A stretch of 64,000 nt of DNA, taken from Nitrospinaceae bacterium UBA3496. Lineage in GTDB: Bacteria; UBA8248. A program made the position numbers and the translations under genes. The DNA lies in contig DFQF01000070.1 of NCBI GenBank assembly GCA_002377645.1, positions 45,206 through 109,205 on the forward strand. Reading direction: 5' to 3'. The notes under the pieces were generated by a model that saw only the letters and a program-made list of their open reading frames with translations, ran no database searches and was not told the DNA's origin. Below, in pieces: positions 8,703 through 17,201 of this stretch (position 1 is the stretch's first letter; each line of letters begins with the position of its first letter).

Positions 8703-9503
8703 TCAAAAAACAGCAATAATTTCATCTACCTTTTTTCTACTTGCTGATTTACTTGCTATGATTCTTTGTACACTAATCTTGTAAATCTTTGATTTCTTAT
8801 ACATTTGTCTCGTGATTCTTAAATCATGGTTTGAAATTATGCATTGTATGCCTCTACCTCTAGATTCTTCTGCATTCCTAGCCAATCGACACTGGTCCTC
8901 AAGGTCAAAATCATCTTTTGAGTAGGAAGTAAAATTTGAAGTGGCCGAAAAAGGCACATAAGGTGGATCACAGTAAATGATATCCCCTTCCCTTGTTTCT
9001 TTGAAAGTATCTTCGAAATCCTGACACTTGAACTTTGCTCGTTTAGCTTTTTTAGCAAAATCAAACATCTCTTCTCTAGGAAATCTTGGAGATTTATATC
9101 TTCCATAAGGAACATTAAAGAATCCCTTGCGATTGTAACGACAAAGTCCATTAAATGCGTGTTTATTCAGATAAACGAACAAAGCACTTTTCACCATATC
9201 ATTAGAGTCTAGAGAGTTAAATTTTTCTCTCAATTCATAAAATTGCGATTTAGAATTATATTCTCCAGTAAAATATTTTTCTGTTAAAACAACTAATTCC
9301 TGAGGGTTCTTTTTCAGATTTTTATACAAATTGATTAAATCAATGTTTTTGTCACAGAGGAGATATTTCTTGAAACTATTATTCAAAAACAAAGCGCCCG
9401 AACCAACAAAAGGTTCTACTAGCCGTTGTCCTTCTTCGAAATGTTCTTTTATGTTCAAGGCAATCTTTGACTTGCCACCTGCCCATTTAAGAAATGCTTT
9501 CAT
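8703..9503 (-). CDS. dam: Dam-family DNA adenine N6-methyltransferase
   Basis: Transfers a methyl group from SAM to adenine, probably in GATC. At 266 aa it is close to E. coli Dam and the DpnII-type enzymes. The N-terminus FLKWAGGKSKI is the family hallmark. Motif I (FVGSGALF) is at 32-39, NKHAFNGLCRYN at 113-124, and the catalytic motif IV DPPY at 179-182, followed by FTSYSKDDF. No restriction endonuclease lies nearby, so this looks like an orphan (regulatory, replication or repair) methylase or the remnant of a restriction system. The start is ATG with AGGAA upstream. It lies 34 bases downstream of pdxA and is probably cotranscribed with it. GATC specificity is inferred from family, not demonstrated. 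Confidence 0.9.
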   Translation of the reverse strand: MKAFLKWAGGKSKIALNIKEHFEEGQRLVEPFVGSGALFLNNSFKKYLLCDKNIDLINLYKNLKKNPQELVVLTEKYFTGEYNSKSQFYELREKFNSLDSNDMVKSALFVYLNKHAFNGLCRYNRKGFFNVPYGRYKSPRFPREEMFDFAKKAKRAKFKCQDFEDTFKETREGDIIYCDPPYVPFSATSNFTSYSKDDFDLEDQCRLARNAEESRGRGIQCIISNHDLRITRQMYKKSKIYKISVQRIIASKSASRKKVDEIIAVF

Positions 9504-9537
9504 GAAGTGATTCCTGAACTATATCTAAAAAAATTGA

Positions 9538-10590
9538 TTAAGAATTCTTTTTTGCTCTTACCATTTTAGATGCCAGTAATAATGCATCTACCATACTCAT
9601 TTCACTTGCTATACCCTTCCCTGCAATCTCAAAACCAGTTCCGTGCTCAACTGATGTGCGGATTATCGGCAAACCAAGAGTAACATTCACTGCATGAACC
9701 ACTGCACCTTTCTTTTTAAAATTAAAACCTATCATTTTGCCTGGGATATGCCCTTGGTCATGATACATCGCTATCACACCATCAAAAACACTGTCTCTAT
9801 TCATTGAAAAGACTACATCAGGTGAAATAGGACCAGTAATGTCTATTCCAAGAGTTTTTAATTGATTAACTGCGGGAACAATTTCTTTAATCTCTTCAGA
9901 ACCAAATAATCCACCTTCTCCACAATGTGGATTTAATGCAGCAACTCCTATTCTAGGATTTTTAAAACCCATGTATTGCAAAGAATCAGAAAAAACTTTT
10001 CCTACATGTATAATTTGTCTTTTTTTTACTTTTTTCAAAGCATCTTTCAAACTACAGTGGGTAGAAACGTGTGCAATTTTCAATTTAGGATGACAAAACA
10101 TCATCACAGGTTTTTCCCCTCCAACCAAAGAAGTTATAAATTCTGTATGTCCAGGAAACATATATCCAGCAGAATTAAAAGCCTCTTTGTGAATTGGTCC
10201 TGTAACTATTGCATCGCAGGATCTTGCTTTTACTAACTCTACTCCTACCTCAATATACTCCGCAGAGGCTTTTCCGAAAGAAGAACGCACTTTCCCAAAC
10301 ATTTTTTCACTCATTTTTACATTCTTAAGATCAATCACAGGAGAAAAATTTAATTTTTCATTTCGTAGTTTAAGAATTTCTGATGAGTCTATTGCTCTCA
10401 ATCGATTACGTATTCCCATCTTTTGTGCATGTAATTTCAACACTTTCAAATCACCAATGACAATAGGGAAACAACATTTCCTGACTTTCAAATTCAAGAG
10501 AGCTTTCAAACATACTTCTGGTCCAACCCCAGCAGGATCACCCATTGTAATCGATAAAACAGGCAGTTTATTCAAGAGGATAACTTTCAA
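9538..10590 (-). CDS. pdxA: 4-hydroxythreonine-4-phosphate dehydrogenase (PdxA)
   Basis: NAD-dependent oxidation of 4-phosphohydroxy-L-threonine in the DXP-dependent pyridoxal phosphate pathway. Family blocks are all present: LSITMGDPAGVGPEVCLKAL at the N-terminus, VTGPIHKEAF, FPGHTEFI, AALNPHCGEGGLFG and AMYHDQGHIPGKM, the last three carrying the metal-binding histidines, then TLGLPIIRTSVEHGTGF. Length 350 aa is slightly above the usual 330. The start is uncertain: TTG at 10590 has no visible Shine-Dalgarno site and an in-frame TTG at 10575 is equally possible. Catabolic PdxA2 paralogues share these motifs, so a non-B6 role cannot be excluded. It is cotranscribed with dam. Confidence 0.9.
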   Translation of the reverse strand: MKVILLNKLPVLSITMGDPAGVGPEVCLKALLNLKVRKCCFPIVIGDLKVLKLHAQKMGIRNRLRAIDSSEILKLRNEKLNFSPVIDLKNVKMSEKMFGKVRSSFGKASAEYIEVGVELVKARSCDAIVTGPIHKEAFNSAGYMFPGHTEFITSLVGGEKPVMMFCHPKLKIAHVSTHCSLKDALKKVKKRQIIHVGKVFSDSLQYMGFKNPRIGVAALNPHCGEGGLFGSEEIKEIVPAVNQLKTLGIDITGPISPDVVFSMNRDSVFDGVIAMYHDQGHIPGKMIGFNFKKKGAVVHAVNVTLGLPIIRTSVEHGTGFEIAGKGIASEMSMVDALLLASKMVRAKKNS

Positions 10591-10686
10591 AAATTAAAAA
10601 CTATTTTCAGTATTGACGTAAGGGAACATATAAACAAATATATTGTATCAAATTTTGATTAACAACGAAAAATAAGGAATTAATAC

Positions 10687-11193
10687 ATGTCGCTTGGAGT
10701 TAGTGCTGCAAAAACACTACGCAAATTAAAAGAATTGAAATTTACTCATGTACTTATGATTCCAGATTCAGAGAGCAGATTACTTTATGAAGTTTTAGAA
10801 AAAGAAACCTCTATAGAATTGATTACTCCCTGTAGAGAAGGTGAGTCGATAGCGATAGCCGCGGGACTTTGGACTGGAGGTTGCAATCCGCTCATTGTCA
10901 TACAAAATACAGGATTAATGGAAGCAGGAGATTCTCTTAGAGGATGTGGTATGGGACCTCGTGTTCCATTAAGAATGATAGTTGGGTGGAGAGGATATGG
11001 AGGAGCAATCTCAAATAAATTGCCTATAGACTCTGCATATACATATACAGAACCTTTAATAAATGGTTGGGGAATTCCATTTTGGCATCTTATGAAAGAT
11101 GATGACTTGGAAGTAATAGAAAAAATGAATAAAACTGCTGAAGAAACTTCTATGCCTGCTGCTGTAATTACCGGATATACTTTTAAAGAATAA
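10687..11193 (+). CDS. TPP-dependent decarboxylase, PYR-domain subunit (ComD/sulfopyruvate decarboxylase alpha-like)
   Basis: A 168-aa protein corresponding to only the N-terminal (pyrimidine-binding) domain of thiamine pyrophosphate decarboxylases. The blocks FTHVLMIPDSESRLLYEVL, PCREGESIAIAAGLWTGG (with the conserved Glu that activates TPP), IVIQNTGLMEAGDSLRGC and LRMIVGWRGYGG match the sulfopyruvate/phosphonopyruvate decarboxylase group. The partner PP domain is encoded 12 bases downstream. The start is ATG with AAGGAA upstream. Substrate is open: sulfopyruvate, phosphonopyruvate or another 2-oxoacid. No PEP mutase or coenzyme M gene is nearby to decide. Confidence 0.8.
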   Translation: MSLGVSAAKTLRKLKELKFTHVLMIPDSESRLLYEVLEKETSIELITPCREGESIAIAAGLWTGGCNPLIVIQNTGLMEAGDSLRGCGMGPRVPLRMIVGWRGYGGAISNKLPIDSAYTYTEPLINGWGIPFWHLMKDDDLEVIEKMNKTAEETSMPAAVITGYTFKE

Positions 11194-11205
11194 AAAGGAA
11201 CAGAA

Positions 11206-11790
11206 ATGATCGAAAGAATGGATATGCTGAAAGCTATTGCCACGAAAAGGACTGATGAAGTTGTAGTTATGACTATGACAACAACTCTCCAATGGCCTCT
11301 TGTTTCCGAACATGAACTTGACTTTGATTTTTTAGCTTTTGGCATGGGACATGCTGCAGATTTTGCGATGGGCATTGCGCTTTCTCAACCAAATAGAAAA
11401 ACAATTGTCTTCAAAGGTGATGGTGGACTATTGATGAGTCTAGGTTCTATGATTACTCTTTCAAGATATGCCCCAGAAAATATGCTGATCTTTCTTCTTG
11501 AAAATAGATGTTACGAAATGGTTGGAGGTCAAGAATTTTCTCAGAGTGTGGACTTCGAAAAAATTGCATCAGGTTCTGGTTTTCAGAATGGCGGAAGAAC
11601 CGGCAAAGGGAAAATTGAAAAAATCGATACTCTAAGTGAACTGGAAGAATCCCTTCCCCGCCTACTTACTGAGGCTGGACCACATTTCGTCATTGTTCCA
11701 GTAAAGAACAGTGAAAAACTTCCTCCTGTAAATCATTCTGATCATGCCCAAAGAATCGTAAATTTAAGAACTAATCTTCTCAAAAAATAA
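11206..11790 (+). CDS. TPP-dependent decarboxylase, PP-domain subunit (ComE-like)
   Basis: The 194-aa C-terminal half of a split TPP enzyme, carrying the cofactor pyrophosphate/Mg2+ site. The TPP motif starts with GDGG at 71-74 (FKGDGGLLMSLGS) and closes with Asn100 in LLENRCYEMVGGQ, the normal spacing. LAFGMGHAADFAMGIALSQP is also typical. It pairs with the PYR-domain subunit upstream, and an alpha2beta2-type assembly is expected. AAAGGAA precedes the ATG. The stop is immediately followed, without a gap, by the stop of the convergent MDR gene. Together with the upstream gene it forms a two-gene unit. Confidence 0.82.
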   Translation: MIERMDMLKAIATKRTDEVVVMTMTTTLQWPLVSEHELDFDFLAFGMGHAADFAMGIALSQPNRKTIVFKGDGGLLMSLGSMITLSRYAPENMLIFLLENRCYEMVGGQEFSQSVDFEKIASGSGFQNGGRTGKGKIEKIDTLSELEESLPRLLTEAGPHFVIVPVKNSEKLPPVNHSDHAQRIVNLRTNLLKK

Positions 11791-12762
11791 TCACGGAAGA
11801 AGCACAACTTTTCCTAAAAATTTGCCACTTAAAACAAGCTCATGTGACTCATTAGATTCTTCTAATCTCATTTCTTTTCCAATGTGTGGGCGAATTTTTC
11901 CAGACATGAGAACCGAGGAAATTCTTGCCATGGCCTCTGGCAAATGAGGAGTTAAATTCCCCGAGGAAACACCGTAAATTCTAACATCATTTTTACTAGC
12001 AGCCCTTATAGAAAGTTCTACTGGAAAATCTTTTCCCGTACCCGTTCCGACCATTACAATACGACCATTTAAACCATAAAGTTCTAAGTCATCCTTAAGG
12101 TTATCACAAGCTGCAGTTTCAACTACAATATCTACTCCCTCTCCATTAGTTAATTCCGAAATTCTTTCTACAACATTCTCTACCCTGTAATTAATAGTCG
12201 CGTCAGCTCCTAACTGAAGACAAAAATTTGATTTTTCGTCTGAACTTACAGTTGCAAAAACACGGCAACCCAACATACATGCAAGTTGAATGGCAAGATG
12301 ACCAACACCACCTGCTCCTCCTTGAATCAAAACAGTATCTCCTGGCTTTGCCTCTCCTTTCAAAACTAAAGCGTTCCAGGCTGTTAAAAGAGGAATAGCA
12401 AGAGATGCCCCCTCTGAAAAAGTATAGTCATCAGGCAATTTCCCCAAAAGAGGAGAACTCAAAACTGCATATTCTGCATAAGCACCCTGGCATCGACCCC
12501 ATACCCTATCACCAGGCTTAAAATCTTCTACATTCTCTCCTACAGATTCAATAATACCTGCAAGATCACTGCCACAAATGTAAGGAAATTTAACTTGAGC
12601 TGATCGCGGATGATCTCCCATACGAATTGCTATTTCTAAAGGATTTACACCTATAGCTTCAATTTTCACTAGTACTTCATTATCTCCGGGAGTAGGTGCT
12701 GGGACATCTTCTATTGCCATTGGGGTTTCAAGTCCAAATTCACTAACCATTATCGCCTTCAT
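11791..12762 (-). CDS. Zinc-free MDR-family NADPH:quinone reductase-like oxidoreductase (paralogue 1)
   Basis: Medium-chain dehydrogenase/reductase of the quinone reductase/enoyl reductase type, 323 aa. An N-terminal GroES-like domain is followed by the nucleotide-binding domain with VLIQGGAGGVGHLAIQLA. The structural four-Cys zinc lobe of alcohol dehydrogenases is absent. ATG 12762 is preferred because AGGAG lies just upstream; a GTG at 12768 overlaps that site. It has two paralogues in the window, at 12866-13840 and 18824-19798. The substrate is unknown; NADPH reduction of a quinone, enone or enoyl-CoA is usual for the family. It lies 97 bases downstream of paralogue 2 on the same strand. 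Confidence 0.88.
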   Translation of the reverse strand: MKAIMVSEFGLETPMAIEDVPAPTPGDNEVLVKIEAIGVNPLEIAIRMGDHPRSAQVKFPYICGSDLAGIIESVGENVEDFKPGDRVWGRCQGAYAEYAVLSSPLLGKLPDDYTFSEGASLAIPLLTAWNALVLKGEAKPGDTVLIQGGAGGVGHLAIQLACMLGCRVFATVSSDEKSNFCLQLGADATINYRVENVVERISELTNGEGVDIVVETAACDNLKDDLELYGLNGRIVMVGTGTGKDFPVELSIRAASKNDVRIYGVSSGNLTPHLPEAMARISSVLMSGKIRPHIGKEMRLEESNESHELVLSGKFLGKVVLLP

Positions 12763-12865
12763 AAACACTCCTAAATTTTAGTATGTAAAAAGAAATTGCA
12801 TACAAAAACTTCTAATTTTTAAAAAATCATAACATCTTAATTTACACAAATAATTTCCTGGTTTT

Positions 12866-13840
12866 TTAGGGGACAAGAATAACCTTCCCTAAAAACTTGC
12901 CTTCAAGAATATATTCATGGGATTCATTTGCTTCATCAAAACTAAATATTTTGTCTATATTCATGTTAAGGGAGCCTTCTCCTAAAAGAACAGAAAAACG
13001 TCTTATAAGTTCAGGCATTTTCGGAAATAAGTTTATGACCGCTAAGCCGTGTATATGGACATCTTTTGTCATTACTGCAGGAACACGGAATTCTGTTTCT
13101 GGACCTTTGCCCGTTCCTGTACCGACAACGATAACTTGTCCATCAACACAAACGGCATCTATATCCTTATCGAAATTATCACAAGCACACAATTCAACAA
13201 TTGTATTTACCCCTTTTCCATTTGTTATTTCTAAACTTTTTGAAACAAAATCTTCTTCTTTATAATTGATGGTGTAATCTGCTCCTATAGATCTGCAAAA
13301 TTCAGATTTTTCTTTGGAACTTACCGTTGTAATAACTACACATCCTAATCTTTTTGCCAATTGAATTGCCGCAGAACCAACTCCCCCAGCTCCTCCCTGA
13401 ATCAGTACAATTTCACCAGGTCGTACTTGAGCTTTGATTACCAAAGCATTCCATGCAGTATAAAATGCAACGGTCATAGAGGCTCCCTGTTCAAAAGAAC
13501 AAGAAGATGGCAACACTGCAGATGCCCTAGCATCAAGTCGAACAAATTCACTATAAGCACCATCTATTGCTCTACCATAAACTCTTTCTCCAACGGAAAA
13601 ATCACTTACTCCATTACCAAGTTCTACAATTTCTCCAGATGCTTCAGCACCTGGGATATATGGTGGTTTAACTAGCTTTGCATATGGGTGATTTGCTGCA
13701 CGTATAGCAATATCAACTGGATTAAGACCGACCGCTTGGGATTTGATCAGTATTTCTCCTTCTTTTGGTTCTGGCTTAGGTACTTCATCAATTAACATTG
13801 GTAAATTCAGATCAAAATCATGGACTCGAACAACTCTCAT
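12866..13840 (-). CDS. Zinc-free MDR-family oxidoreductase (paralogue 2)
   Basis: A 324-aa quinone reductase-like MDR protein. It shows the glycine-rich VLIQGGAGGVGSAAIQLAKR, the family pattern GLNPVDIAIRAANHPYA near the N-terminus and GVNTIVELCACDNFD before the last Rossmann strands. No zinc-lobe cysteines are present. TTGAGGAGATGAA precedes the ATG, making the start secure. Block order is the same as in paralogue 1 immediately downstream, so the two look like a tandem duplication that has diverged strongly. No signal peptide, so cytoplasmic. Catalysed reaction unknown. Confidence 0.88.
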   Translation of the reverse strand: MRVVRVHDFDLNLPMLIDEVPKPEPKEGEILIKSQAVGLNPVDIAIRAANHPYAKLVKPPYIPGAEASGEIVELGNGVSDFSVGERVYGRAIDGAYSEFVRLDARASAVLPSSCSFEQGASMTVAFYTAWNALVIKAQVRPGEIVLIQGGAGGVGSAAIQLAKRLGCVVITTVSSKEKSEFCRSIGADYTINYKEEDFVSKSLEITNGKGVNTIVELCACDNFDKDIDAVCVDGQVIVVGTGTGKGPETEFRVPAVMTKDVHIHGLAVINLFPKMPELIRRFSVLLGEGSLNMNIDKIFSFDEANESHEYILEGKFLGKVILVP

Positions 13841-13987
13841 TTCATCTCCTCAAAATTGATGAAAGAAAAATTCTTTCAATGATTGGAAAGAAAAATCTTT
13901 TCTTAAGATTAATTACTATTGTAATCGAAAATGAACTGTTAGACTAGATAAGATGTTCAGAAACACTGTTTTTTAAAGGAGATATTA

Positions 13988-15292
13988 TTGCAACTTACGA
14001 TACCTGATAAAGTAATGAAAGTTATAAAAACAATAAAATCGTCAGGCTCCAATATTTATGTAGTAGGGGGAAGTATTCGCGATCTCCTGTTGGGGGAGGA
14101 ACCAAAAGATTGGGATCTTGCTACTAACATGGATCTTAACGAACTTTCAAAATTATTTCCTAATAGAGCCATAATTAGACAAGAATATAAAGTTTTAATG
14201 TTAAGTTACATGGGAACAGATCTTCAGATAGCTCAATTAAGGAGTGAAGGAAAATATAGAGACGGAAGACATCCTGACCTCATAAAAGCCGGTGTAACAC
14301 TAAAAGAAGATGTTAAAAGAAGGGATTTTACTATAAATGGAATATACTATGATCCAATAAATTCAAAGATTATTGACCATGTAGATGGCATTTCGGATCT
14401 AAAGAAAAGACAAATAAAGACCATAGGAGAATCTTCAGTACGATTGTCTGAAGATTATCTTAGGATTCTAAGAGCCATAAGATTTGCTGGAAAATTAAAA
14501 TTCAATATAGAGAAAAACACTTTCGATAGTATTCTAAATCTATCAAATTTAACAAAAAGAATTAGTGGAGAAAGAGTAAAAGATGAGATCACTAGAATGC
14601 TTTTATCGGAAAATGCATTTCATTCAATAGAACTATTAGTGAGATCAAAAATCCTCCATAATTTATTCTCTGATTTTTTAGTTCTGCCTAAATTCAGTTC
14701 TAAATTCCTAAAAGATTTCAAGAGTTCAAAGAGAAAAATAGAAAATGCCTCTTCCACTTCAAGTGCAGTATCATGGGCTATTTTTCTAAGATGTTTATTT
14801 TTGGAATATTATAATGATAAAAAATTTCCAGAAATTATCCCAAAAAAATCAACAATATATGTTCAAGTATCTGATTTGTTAAAATTAAAACTAAAATTCA
14901 ACAATACAGAAAGGAAAAAAATTTTAAATATTCTTCAAAATCAACAATTTCTTATCGTTTCAAATAAAGATGAAAACAAAATTTGGAAAAAAACCCTAAG
15001 ATTTCCTTTTATTATTGAAACTTTAGAATTCTTCCGTATCATGTACTCATCAAACAAGGGGTTTTCTGAAATACTCAATTTTTGGACAGAAAAATTAAAA
15101 ACTACTAGACTTGCTGATTTGCAACCTAAAAAACTCATCAAAGGTAACGATTTAATAAAATTAGGAATTGGAAAAGGACCGGATATAGAGAAAATTCTCT
15201 TAACTATTGAAGAAGAACAACTAGAAGAGAGAATAAAAAGTAAAAAGCAAGCAATAGAATTTGTAAAAAAACAATTCATAGAAAAGAAATAA
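13988..15292 (+). CDS. CCA tRNA nucleotidyltransferase / poly(A) polymerase family protein
   Basis: Class II nucleotidyltransferase of 434 aa, adding CCA (or A) to RNA 3' ends. The head domain begins with IYVVGGSIRDLLLGEEPKDW followed by DLATN, holding the catalytic Asp pair, then ELSKLFPN. RRDFTINGIYYDP and ILRAIRFAGKLKF (neck) follow, then GERVKDEITRML. The tail ends KKLIKGNDLIKLGIGKGPDI, a motif typical of CCA-adding enzymes, which favours that over PcnB. No HD domain is evident. The start is TTG with AAAGGAG at the proper distance. The next gene, pyrR, begins 21 bases downstream. The tRNA gene in this window already encodes CCA, so repair may be the main role. Confidence 0.85.
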   Translation: MQLTIPDKVMKVIKTIKSSGSNIYVVGGSIRDLLLGEEPKDWDLATNMDLNELSKLFPNRAIIRQEYKVLMLSYMGTDLQIAQLRSEGKYRDGRHPDLIKAGVTLKEDVKRRDFTINGIYYDPINSKIIDHVDGISDLKKRQIKTIGESSVRLSEDYLRILRAIRFAGKLKFNIEKNTFDSILNLSNLTKRISGERVKDEITRMLLSENAFHSIELLVRSKILHNLFSDFLVLPKFSSKFLKDFKSSKRKIENASSTSSAVSWAIFLRCLFLEYYNDKKFPEIIPKKSTIYVQVSDLLKLKLKFNNTERKKILNILQNQQFLIVSNKDENKIWKKTLRFPFIIETLEFFRIMYSSNKGFSEILNFWTEKLKTTRLADLQPKKLIKGNDLIKLGIGKGPDIEKILLTIEEEQLEERIKSKKQAIEFVKKQFIEKK

Positions 15293-15313
15293 GATTATGG
15301 AGGCAATTATACT

Positions 15314-15883
15314 TTGAAAGACAGAAATAAAAAAAGTCTACTTGTAACACAAGATGAAGTAAGCAAATTAATAGAAAAGATTTCTTCTGAGATTGAAAAA
15401 TCAGTTACAGAAAATGAGGAAATTGCAATCATTGGAATTAAAACCAGAGGAGAGCCATTATCTATTCGTATAAAAGATATTCTAAACAAAAATAATTCTA
15501 AAAGAGAAATCTTAATTGGACACATTGATATTGGAGAACATAGAGATGACTTGGAAAAAACAAAAATCATACCTCCTACTAGAAACACAAAAATTGATTT
15601 TGACATACAAGACAAATCTTTATTTTTAATTGATGACGTTTTCAACACTGCAAGGACTGTAAGAGCAGCAATAGATACTATTTTAGAATATGGAAGACCT
15701 TCAAGAATATGGCTTGCCGTTCTTATCGATAGAGGACATAGAGAATTGCCATTCGTTCCAGACATTACTGGGAAAAATATTCCAACAGCAAAAAATGAAC
15801 ACATTAAAGTTAAACTAAAAGAAATAGATGGTGAGGATAGTATATTTTTACTGAAAGATGAACTTAAAGATAGCTCTTCGTGA
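15314..15883 (+). CDS. pyrR: PyrR-like pyrimidine operon regulator / uracil phosphoribosyltransferase
   Basis: Type I phosphoribosyltransferase of 189 aa. The PRPP loop reads LFLIDDVFNTARTVRAAID, and the PyrR signature WLAVLIDRGHRELPFVPD then GKNIPT is unmistakable. The usual loop is DDVxYTGRT; here Gly is Ala and Tyr is Asn, which may lower catalytic efficiency. Known PyrR proteins bind pyr mRNA to cause attenuation and have UPRTase activity. No pyr gene is next to it and no PyrR-type antiterminator was recognised. The start is TTG behind GGAGG. The last codons lie inside the left arm of a long hairpin at 15872-15908. Confidence 0.88.
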   Translation: MKDRNKKSLLVTQDEVSKLIEKISSEIEKSVTENEEIAIIGIKTRGEPLSIRIKDILNKNNSKREILIGHIDIGEHRDDLEKTKIIPPTRNTKIDFDIQDKSLFLIDDVFNTARTVRAAIDTILEYGRPSRIWLAVLIDRGHRELPFVPDITGKNIPTAKNEHIKVKLKEIDGEDSIFLLKDELKDSSS

Positions 15884-15908
15884 GATCTGAATTACCTCAC
15901 GAAGAGCT
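15872..15908. terminator. Perfect 13-bp inverted repeat between convergent genes (terminator-like)
   Basis: AGCTCTTCGTGAG at 15872-15884 is the exact complement of CTCACGAAGAGCT at 15896-15908, with an 11-base loop. The left arm contains the last codons and stop of pyrR. The hydrolase gene on the other strand ends at 15916. Neither side has a strong T tract, so it may act as a bidirectional 3'-end stabiliser or a weak terminator. Confidence 0.6.
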
Positions 15909-15915
15909 GAAAAAA

Positions 15916-17139
15916 CTAGAAATATTTCTGCCCGACACCTACTGTAGGATTCCATTCAGAACTCTTGTCAAAAGGACCTACACCATTCTCTTTGACATAG
16001 GAAACTCTACTATCATTGACTTTGCCATCATTAAAGAATCTAAAGAACCAATCAAGAATATACTGATGATTATCTAAACCTCCAAGATTTTTTAGATTCA
16101 CAAGTGGATGAAATTGATTTTCAAAAACCCACATTTCTTTTTTACAAGTTAAATCATTAAAAACTTCAATCGCATCTTCAAGAGGGCAAAGAGGATCAAA
16201 TTCACCTGTAACAAGAAGCGTTGGACATTGTATCTTGTCCATATAACCTTTTACTGTCATTTGCTTTGCCATCTTGTCAAACTCATCTTCGTCGTCCATT
16301 CCCGCCATATACATAAAGACCTGTTTGAATCTGGGTGAAGATTCCGTGAAAATTGTATTATTTGGATTAAAACAAGCTACTGCACTTGCTACTGCAGCTG
16401 CTCTATGATCATAACTAGCTAATCTCAATGACCAATAACTACCCATACTGATACCATAAATACCAATTTTAGATGAATCTACTTCTTCTCTCTCTAGCAA
16501 ATAATCAATAACGGCTGCTCCTGCCCTTTCATAATTATCTCCAACAGCACGTATCTTCTGTATATTTGAATTTCCTTGACCAGGTCCGTCCATAGTCAGA
16601 ACATGAAATCCTCTCTCTGCAGCAACATTATGTCTTACATGAGGAAAAGATTCTTTTGTCTGATCCATCCCAGGAACATAAATAATACATGGAGCATTTC
16701 TTCTATCAGGAAGCAAATGAAGCAAGCAAGATATAGTTTTCCCATCATCAAAAGGAACCTCTACCCTTTCAATTGGGTAAGAAGCAACTTCAGAACGACG
16801 GTCCACCATTTCTTTCAATTTGTCAGACAAATAAATCTTCACAGGATTATCATCATAAAAAATTGGATGTTGAGCCATACGATAAGATTCAACTGCATGA
16901 TCATAATGCTCAGTTGCAGTATGATTAAAACCTTCTTTCTGTGCTTTTTTCCCTAACTCTTCGTGAAACTCTCCCGCTTCTTTCCAGACCTTAGGTAACA
17001 TCTGATAGTTATGTGCCGTCTTGCCTTCAGGCACCTCCAAATAATCACGCTCAAAGTTCTGGACTCTTCCCCTAGTTTTCAGAGCAAGATCTAGCATCCA
17101 TTGCTGATTATCTCTTTTGGTTCTGAGATTTTTTATCAT
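15916..17139 (-). CDS. Alpha/beta hydrolase, FrsA / dihydroxypseudooxynicotine hydrolase-like
   Basis: Alpha/beta hydrolase of 407 aa with a long helical N-terminal domain (about 1-125) before the catalytic core. The core shows CIIYVPGMDQTKE (oxyanion strand), VLTMDGPGQGNS, the nucleophile elbow GISMG with Ser, the acid in VTGEFDPLCP and the likely catalytic His in NQFHPL. This layout matches the esterase FrsA and 2,6-dihydroxypseudooxynicotine C-C hydrolase families. A very strong AAAGGAGGAG precedes the ATG. It lies 62 bases downstream of the CoA transferase, at the end of a catabolic operon. Two more members of this superfamily occur at 55-58.5 kb. Substrate unknown. Confidence 0.82.
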   Translation of the reverse strand: MIKNLRTKRDNQQWMLDLALKTRGRVQNFERDYLEVPEGKTAHNYQMLPKVWKEAGEFHEELGKKAQKEGFNHTATEHYDHAVESYRMAQHPIFYDDNPVKIYLSDKLKEMVDRRSEVASYPIERVEVPFDDGKTISCLLHLLPDRRNAPCIIYVPGMDQTKESFPHVRHNVAAERGFHVLTMDGPGQGNSNIQKIRAVGDNYERAGAAVIDYLLEREEVDSSKIGIYGISMGSYWSLRLASYDHRAAAVASAVACFNPNNTIFTESSPRFKQVFMYMAGMDDEDEFDKMAKQMTVKGYMDKIQCPTLLVTGEFDPLCPLEDAIEVFNDLTCKKEMWVFENQFHPLVNLKNLGGLDNHQYILDWFFRFFNDGKVNDSRVSYVKENGVGPFDKSSEWNPTVGVGQKYF

Positions 17140-17201
17140 TTTCTCCTCCTTTAATCATTAATTTCTCTTATAAAAAAACTACAAATTATCAAAAAATATT
17201 T

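Noticed and set aside
10785-11375. A 196-aa minus-strand open frame over the TPP decarboxylase genes
   Set aside because: It is antisense to two strongly supported TPP genes, crosses their junction and has no family-like motifs.
13860-13895. Two short GAAAG...CTTTC hairpins before the CCA nucleotidyltransferase gene
   Set aside because: Five-base stems in A/T-rich DNA are expected by chance.
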